Below, piece by piece: positions 6,030 to 9,813 of a DNA stretch of 9,813 nt. Source of the stretch: Candidatus Nitrosopolaris rasttigaisensis. Its GTDB lineage: Archaea; Thermoproteota; Nitrososphaeria; Nitrososphaerales; Nitrososphaeraceae. The translations under genes and the position numbers were made by a program. The notes under the pieces are model-generated. The model was given only the letters and a program-made list of their open reading frames with translations, was not told the origin of the DNA and did no database searches. The number at the start of each line of letters is the position of its first letter. Positions within the stretch are counted from its first letter, which is position 1. The DNA lies in NCBI GenBank assembly GCA_933226995.1, contig CAKOFP010000295.1, positions 1-9,813 on the forward strand, read 5' to 3'.

Positions 6030-6540
6030 TTAGCTGTTTCCATCGTCAACATGAGGTGGTAGCACAATAGTAAATGTGGCTCGCCCGGCCTGCTTGTTAT
6101 TATAACCGCTACGGGCATCTACAATCCGTTTAGCTACGTAAAGTCCTAGATCTATTCCACGTTTATTCTCATTTCCAAAAGTCCTTGTAACAAATCAGCC
6201 AAATAGTTTCGAAGGATATCTCCTGCTTTACCGTTTTCACTACCAGTAACTTGGATTTCTAGTCTTTTGTTATCAACAGAAACAAGGCTTTCTATTCTTA
6301 TGGCTCCACTATCTGTGTACTTAGCATTGTCTACGATATTGGATATTGCTCGAGTTGCACGACTTTTATCTGCGTAAATTTCTACTTCTCCATTATTATC
6401 ACTGTATCCAAAATCATTTTCTTGATTCTAACTTTTTCCATTGCATAGGTAAGATTGGTGACACTTTCAACTTTGCTAGCGTCTAGAAAATCGTTTGTAA
6501 GTCTTTGGAATCTGCAAGCTTCCAAAAGCATGCTGCATAG
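6030..6540 (-). pseudogene. Histidine-kinase remnant (3' half, frameshifted)
   Basis: Three minus-strand reading frames join into the second half of a sensor histidine kinase. First, 'LLEACRFQRLTNDFLDASKVES' matches the helix following the H-box in HisKA domains. After a frame change near 6400-6415 comes 'DKSRATRAISNIVDNAKYTDSG', the N-box region of the ATPase domain. After a second change near 6191-6196 comes 'FVTRTFGNENKRGIDLGLYVAKRIVDAR', the G2 box, then 'ATFTIVLPP' and a stop at 6030. The phosphoacceptor His and everything before it are missing, and the DxGxG box is degraded ('VTGSENGKAGD'). Substituted key residues as well as indels mean this is real decay, not only sequencing error. 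In life the enzyme would have been a two-component sensor kinase. Confidence 0.8.
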
Positions 6541-6631
6541 ATTATATTTTTGTATAACGTTTTACTTCAATCCTATCAATATTAGTATCAGCAATAGTCG
6601 GATCGCGGCAGGAACTGACAAATATTATATC

Positions 6632-6651
6632 ATGGCTAAATAGCTAGCCAT
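6632..6651. repeat. Inverted repeat ATGGCTA / TAGCCAT
   Basis: Perfect seven-base arms (6632-6638 and 6645-6651) with a six-base spacer, itself containing part of a GCTAGC string like those clustered after the tRNA. It lies between the kinase remnant and the tRNA promoter. Confidence 0.4.
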
Positions 6652-6740
6652 TTATCGAGTTATATGAAGCTAGGTATCAGTCCATCTCCATCTTATGCAA
6701 AAGCCTATCTCTGGTGTCTCGGATAGTCTTTAGCAACAGG

Positions 6741-6750
6741 AAATTTATAG
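6741..6750 (+). promoter_or_regulatory. TATA-like box of tRNA-Ala
   Basis: AAATTTATAG is centred about 31 bases before the first base of the mature tRNA, predicting a short 5' leader of about five bases. TTAAAAA at 6754-6760 is a nearer alternative. Confidence 0.45.
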
Positions 6751-6775
6751 CGGTTAAAAAACTTAATCTATACGA

Positions 6776-6850
6776 GGGCTGGTAGTTCAGGGGTAGAATG
6801 TGCGCTTCGCAAGTGCAAGGTCGTGGGTTCAAATCCCACCCAGTCCACCA
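6776..6850 (+). tRNA. tRNA-Ala, anticodon CGC, CCA encoded
   Basis: A full cloverleaf can be drawn. The acceptor stem GGGCTGG (6776-6782) pairs with CCAGTCC (6840-6846), including the G3:U70 wobble that marks alanine tRNAs. The D-arm is GTTC-AGGGGTA-GAAT. The anticodon stem TGCGC/GTGCA encloses TTCGCAA with the anticodon CGC at 6808-6810. The variable loop is five bases, and the T-arm is GTGGG-TTCAAAT-CCCAC. The discriminator is A, followed by an encoded CCA (6848-6850). No intron is present. It reads GCG codons. A cluster of TTGCTAGCAA palindromes begins about 45 bases downstream. Confidence 0.97.
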
Positions 6851-6896
6851 TTTTAAAGTGAAAGCGTACGGTTGGAATATGAACACTATTTTCGAA

Positions 6897-7047
6897 TTTT
6901 GCTGGCAAAATGTTGCATATTTGGTCCTCAAACTGAATATTTTGCTAGCATATTTGCTAGCAAGCAGTTGCTAGCATCACGTGGAATAGTTTATTGTTGT
7001 TAGCAAAGGTAGTATTTTGCTACCAATCCAAATTCTGTTGCTAGCAA
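6897..7047. repeat. Cluster of seven TTGCTAGCAA-type palindromes
   Basis: Exact or near copies of TTGCTAGCAA lie at 6897-6910 (TTTTGCTGGCAAAA), 6942-6950, 6954-6963, 6968-6976, 6997-7006 (TTGTTAGCAA), 7017-7026 (TTGCTACCAA) and 7038-7047. Centres are 43, 12, 14, 29, 20 and 21 bases apart. Just beyond are the direct repeats GGAAAAC (7055-7061, 7067-7073) and the inverted repeat ACCGT/ACGGT (7060-7064/7072-7076). No gene occupies 6851-7174; this array is its main content. Multiple binding sites for one dimeric protein, or iterons of an element that used the tRNA as its attachment site, are the simplest readings. Confidence 0.6.
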
Positions 7048-7174
7048 TGGCTACGGAAAACCGTGTGGAAAACGGTGGGTTTACCATAATACGTGAGTGG
7101 CAAAATTCGTCATCTGACTCAAATCAGTGGTCTTTCCACGCAAGATCTAAAAACCTAAACAACTGGCCGCATGG

Positions 7175-8824
7175 CTAGTTCATCAGTTCATCTCTAGCCT
7201 TCGACAAGACCTCAGTTACTTTCTCATTAATTCGGTTTCCTATGGCGACTTCGATCGCCTTTGTTACTGCTATCTTTACATCTTCAATGGGACCTTATTA
7301 GAGGTACAAATTCATCAAGACCATCGAATTTTCTGATCCGTTCTTCCTCAGATCGTAGCATCAGCAAGTGCATTGCAATATACCCAATGATTGAAACCAG
7401 TCCCGCCATATCATTTCTTAATGAAGCAACCGTTCCTTGCAAAAAGTCGACAGCCTGACGAGAGTATCTTGAAGTAGATAGCGTCGTACTCATATCCTTT
7501 TCTAATGCTTCCTTCCGTGCCCGTAACGAAGCTACTCTTTTGTTCAAGTTATCTAATTCCTGTTTCGATTTTTGTACTGCTTCTCTGATACTCACGTACT
7601 TTTCAAGTTCAGCAATTAATACTTGCGTATCTATATCACAGCCGCTCCTGCGACGATATCCTTCAAACATGCCCGCCAATTTAATAATGTGTTGTTCTTT
7701 CAATCCGCTTCGAATTAGTCCAATTATTGCATGACCTACCAACGGCATTGATAATAATTCAGAGCGTAACCTGCTAATATCTTGACCTAGTTTCCTTACC
7801 TCAAATCGTAATTCGTTTACCTTAGGTTCAAAGCCAAGCTTGTTATCATACTGCTCTTCGATATCCTTATAGGACTTGTGTTGAGCTTGGTCAGGGCGTA
7901 TATTATTTGCCTCAGCTATTTCGTTTTTGGTGTGGTATAACAGTCTTAACTGTTTGAGACCAAATCCCATGACTTCAAGCTCTTTGTAGATGGAGATACT
8001 TTGATTATGAGAGTTTGCCATTTGTTCAAGGAGCCAGCATTGCTGTTTAAAACTATTCACTTTGTTTTCCAGCTCTTGCACCAATCCATAATAAAGCTTA
8101 TGTTGTGCTGCGAGTGAATCCACATCCGAAAACGCTTGCAAAACTTTGTCAACTTCGTAGCCGTACTGGCTTATTCCATTGACTATGGGTGCAAGTTTGG
8201 AAGTATCGTCGATTGGCACCCCATATCTTCCAAGCTCTGCCTTTAAGTCCGAATACCATTTTAGTTCAGCAGCAGTCATCATTTCATTCTTCAAAGCTAT
8301 ATCGGTATTAGCCTTCGAGTCCGATTTTTCATGCTCCAGTGTTTCTATTTGTTGTTTTAGTATTCCTTTCTGTATCTCTAAATTCCCTTTTTCGTCTGCC
8401 ATTTGCTTAACGTAATCCGAAATCCCTGAAAGGGATATTGCACCAGTTTTTGAAAACCCAAGCATATCTCTCAAATGGTTAGCAATGTTCTCCGATGATA
8501 ATCCAAGATCCTTGCATCGGTCGTAAACATCCAAAATAAATTCCTCGAAACTATTTTCATTTACTCCCAGATTGATCATGATCATCGCAGTTCTTGACCC
8601 CAACGCACACTGCGCAGGAGTAATACCAAGTTTCCTAAGAGTTGTCGCTAATTCTCTGAGTTCGTCCGCAATATAAAGCCCCAAGCCACGTCTCCATTCG
8701 TAACTATGTTTGTTACAGCTCCAGCACTTAGACTATTGTTATAGGCAATCTCGTCTGGTGGAACACCAGCAAGCCATTGCTGTATCACTAGCGATTTCAT
8801 GACATCTGGTAACTTGGCTGGCAC
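7175..8824 (-). pseudogene. HTH/coiled-coil protein of a large Nitrososphaeria family, interrupted by two frame changes
   Basis: Starting at GTG 8824, residues 1-42 read 'MPAKLPDVMKSLVIQQWLAG' and 'PPDEIAYNNSLSAGAVTNIV', a homeodomain-like HTH. Near 8700 the frame moves: 'GTTACGAATGG' should continue as 'EWRRGLGLYIADELRELATTL', and a one-base loss explains it. The long middle frame (7284-8684) then gives 466 residues, with 'GITPAQCALGSRTAMIMINLG', 'DVYDRCKDLGLSSENIANHLR', long coiled coils and 'SMPLVGHAIIGLIRSGLKEQ'. Near 7286-7290 it stops, but another frame continues with 'IEDVKIAVTKAIEVAIGNRI' up to a stop at 7175. I recognise this as a lineage-specific, multi-copy family; function is unknown. 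Inside the long frame there are no stops, so either decay is recent or the two indels are assembly errors. A restart at TTG 8684 could yield a protein lacking the HTH. Confidence 0.8.
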
Positions 8825-8845
8825 TTGCTCTTGATAATAAGAGAC

Positions 8846-8855
8846 ATTAATAAAC
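8846..8855 (-). promoter_or_regulatory. TATA box of the HTH/coiled-coil gene
   Basis: The minus strand reads GTTTATTAAT, centred 26 bases before the GTG at 8824. This predicts a leaderless GTG start and rules out the much longer N-terminal extension (up to 9175) that the open frame would allow. Confidence 0.6.
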
Positions 8856-8859
8856 CGAC

Positions 8860-8900
8860 CGTCAAATGCGTCAAATAATTCGTCAAATGGATCGTCATAT
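8860..8900. repeat. Four CGTCAAAT direct repeats upstream of the TATA box
   Basis: CGTCAAAT occurs at 8860-8867, 8869-8876 and 8881-8888, with the variant CGTCATAT at 8893-8900. Start-to-start spacing is 9, 12 and 12 bases, close to one turn of the helix, so the sites face one side of the DNA. The array begins five bases upstream of the TATA box of the HTH/coiled-coil gene, the usual place for an archaeal activator or for assisted TFB/TBP recruitment. A further CGTCAAAT lies at 9571-9578 before another promoter. Confidence 0.6.
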
Positions 8901-9123
8901 AGGTCAGCTGATGCTTCGTGCGAAGTGAGTGGGAGTTGAAAGGGGAACAGCAAGGTACGGAAATTATTGATAGGTATGGACTTGTGCTTTACACTTAACC
9001 GATCAATAGCGTGCCGGTCTATCAAGAACAACAACACAGCATTAATTATGCGAAGAAGGAGCCTAGGAATGATGGTGTAAAAAAATACAGACTCTTGCTT
9101 CACAATTCCAATAAACAGGTATT
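8901..9123. other. Intergenic stretch, no supported gene
   Basis: The minus-strand frame of the HTH gene stays open through here to 9175, but its residues (hydrophobic, no domain) and the promoter at 8846-8855 show that this is upstream sequence. No other gene or repeat is seen. Confidence 0.45.
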
Positions 9124-9136
9124 GACAAATTATATC
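9124..9136 (+). promoter_or_regulatory. TATA-like box of the 75-residue zinc-ribbon gene
   Basis: GACAAATTATATC, centred 22-26 bases before the ATG at 9154, fits a leaderless or near-leaderless start. GGAG also lies five bases before the ATG and could act as a ribosome binding site. Confidence 0.4.
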
Positions 9137-9153
9137 GTTGTGATTTTGGAGTA

Positions 9154-9381
9154 ATGAGCACTGATGCAAATTCACGTGTTCGAGATTGTGGTCAAATAAT
9201 CTCCTGTACTAATTGTCGATCACATCATGTCATATATCCGCCAAACTCAGAATATGTGTCCACTATGCTTGATCCTTGTCCAAGAGGCGATTATCAGAAG
9301 AGCTTTTTCGATTGCATTAAATGTAATTACAGAAATACATTCTATTGGCATAAAATACATCGTGAGAATAGAATTGCATAG
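9154..9381 (+). CDS. 75-residue zinc-ribbon protein
   Basis: Two CxxC knuckles, C18-x2-C21 and C54-x2-C57, are spaced as in zinc ribbons, with additional Cys12, Cys42, His24 and His25 that might also bind metal. The second knuckle is followed by 'NYRNTFYWHKIH', an aromatic strand typical of ribbon folds. There is no signal peptide or membrane segment. The start is supported by a TATA-like box and an upstream GGAG. The gene is divergent from the HTH/coiled-coil gene, with about 330 bases between start codons, and is followed by a hairpin. The family is not recognised; it may contact nucleic acid or another protein. Confidence 0.7.
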   Translation: MSTDANSRVRDCGQIISCTNCRSHHVIYPPNSEYVSTMLDPCPRGDYQKSFFDCIKCNYRNTFYWHKIHRENRIA

Positions 9382-9393
9382 CTAGTAGCTAGT
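9380..9393. repeat. Tandem AGCTAGT repeat after the zinc-ribbon stop codon
   Basis: Two exact head-to-tail copies of AGCTAGT, each overlapping the palindrome AGCT. The core CTAG is shared with the palindrome cluster behind the tRNA, but the flanks differ. Confidence 0.3.
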
Positions 9394-9400
9394 ATGATCA

Positions 9401-9433
9401 TTCAAGATCTCCTTTTCAAGGAAAGGTTTTGAA
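9401..9433 (+). terminator. Hairpin with trailing T-run after the zinc-ribbon gene
   Basis: Inner stem CCTTT (9411-9415)/AAAGG (9422-9426) and outer arms TTCAA (9401-9405)/TTGAA (9429-9433), beginning 20 bases after the stop at 9381. TTTT (9427-9430) follows the inner stem directly. Confidence 0.4.
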
Positions 9434-9580
9434 TAATTCTATTACCTCAACGATCGGGATAGCATGGAAATAGTAGGACGGTGATCGATCAAAATAATAT
9501 TCAATAAGAGACGAGAACTTTCAAGCAAAAACTGAAGATTTGCCTATTGAATTTACGCACATATCCTGCCCGTCAAATTT

Positions 9581-9606
9581 AGTCAAGCTGACTACCTTTT
9601 AATATA
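9581..9606 (+). promoter_or_regulatory. Promoter with inverted repeat ahead of the broken gene at the right edge
   Basis: TTTTAATATA (9597-9606) is a good TATA element. It is preceded by the perfect inverted repeat AGTCA-AGC-TGACT (9581-9593) and by CGTCAAAT at 9571-9578. Transcription would start near 9627. Confidence 0.45.
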
Positions 9607-9671
9607 GAACTTGCTTGGATAGTCGCCAGTGGAGTGCTGTTCCATTGGTAAATGTAATTGTAGCTGAAGAA

Positions 9672-9813
9672 ATGTTAGCGGAAGTTTGGAGAGTCTTGGA
9701 TGCTCTTCTATCCTCCTAGAGGATAAAGGAAAGCATGCGAGTGCAAATCCAATATACGAGGTTCTACTGCAATGGATTAACGGAATGTCCTACCACAGTA
9801 TTTCCTTTCGTCA
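9672..9813 (+). pseudogene. Broken copy of an unknown family, continues past the right edge
   Basis: The frame from ATG 9672 encodes 'MLAEVWRVLDALLSS' and then meets a TAG at 9717-9719. From 9719 a different frame continues with 'EDKGKHASANPIYEVLLQWI' and 'NGMSYHSISF' to the window edge. The two halves look like one protein with a frame change near 9717. The second half has the look of a helix-turn-helix beginning ('IYEVLLQWINGMSYHSIS'), so a DNA-binding role is possible. An in-frame TTG at 9645 is an alternative start. The N-terminal part resembles the fragment at 1646-1792. I do not recognise the family by name. Confidence 0.5.

Noticed and set aside
6677..6931. 84-codon minus-strand frame
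   Set aside because: It lies across the tRNA-Ala gene on the opposite strand; the motif 'GWDLNPRPCTCEAHILPLNY' is the familiar artefact of translating a tRNA antisense.
8825..9175. N-terminal extension of the HTH/coiled-coil protein up to an ATG at 9175
   Set aside because: The frame is open, but the residues have no domain, the stretch carries the TATA box and the phased repeats, and it overlaps the start of the divergent zinc-ribbon gene.
1..9813. CRISPR array, insertion sequence or integrase
   Set aside because: No regularly spaced long repeats, no transposase or tyrosine recombinase motifs and no target-site duplications were found. The short repeats at 6897-7047 and 8860-8900 are too short for CRISPR.

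Overview
The window looks like a chromosomal stretch of an ammonia-oxidising-type archaeon of the class Nitrososphaeria (Thaumarchaeota, probably Nitrososphaerales). Several protein families typical of that lineage can be read directly: a stand-alone TRAM-domain protein with an Arg/Gly-rich tail, an ArnR1-like winged-helix protein, a DUF6659-type domain, a lysine/arginine-rich zinc ribbon of the 'CKGIC...WCPCCGYRLR' kind, and a member of the large lineage-specific HTH/coiled-coil family. The base composition is AT-rich. Nearly every convincing gene has an AT-rich TATA-like box centred about 26-30 bases before its start codon, so most transcripts are probably leaderless or nearly so. All assignments are from memory of families and by eye; no search was run.

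Layout. Positions 1-171 (minus) are the start of a small zinc-ribbon protein that runs off the left edge. A gene-poor stretch follows, then a winged-helix regulator (673-1047, minus) whose upstream region carries two abutting palindromes between two divergent TATA-like boxes. Next come a PRC-barrel-like protein (1278-1508, minus), a short fragment of an unknown family (1646-1792, plus), an unrecognised 87-residue reading frame (1893-2156, minus) and the TRAM protein (2607-2891, minus) with a hairpin/T-tract terminator candidate. After about 600 bases with little in them comes a two-domain protein (3565-4059, minus): a MYND-like zinc finger joined to a DUF6659-like domain. A 57-residue zinc ribbon (4614-4787, plus) converges on a charged, probably disordered protein (4859-5107, minus). 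The conserved zinc-ribbon protein 5385-5717 (minus) follows.

The right half is dominated by decay. A histidine-kinase remnant (6030-6540, minus) has lost its phosphoacceptor half and carries two frameshifts. A tRNA-Ala(CGC) gene (6776-6850) is followed by a cluster of seven copies of the palindrome TTGCTAGCAA. The HTH/coiled-coil gene (7175-8824, minus) is almost intact but interrupted by two frame changes; its leaderless GTG start and TATA box are preserved, and directly upstream of the box sit four CGTCAAAT-type repeats at about one helical turn. Another small zinc ribbon (9154-9381, plus) has a hairpin after it. The window ends in a broken copy (9672-9813, plus) of the same unknown family as the 1646-1792 fragment.

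Taken together, this is an accessory region: short, mostly single-gene transcription units, five small cysteine-rich proteins, one tRNA, and several disrupted genes. There is no operon, transposase, integrase or CRISPR array. The most interesting items are the phased repeats ahead of the HTH/coiled-coil gene, the palindrome cluster behind the tRNA, the MYND-DUF6659 fusion, and the double palindrome ahead of the winged-helix regulator. If the frameshifts come from assembly indels rather than real decay, the HTH/coiled-coil gene would be intact.
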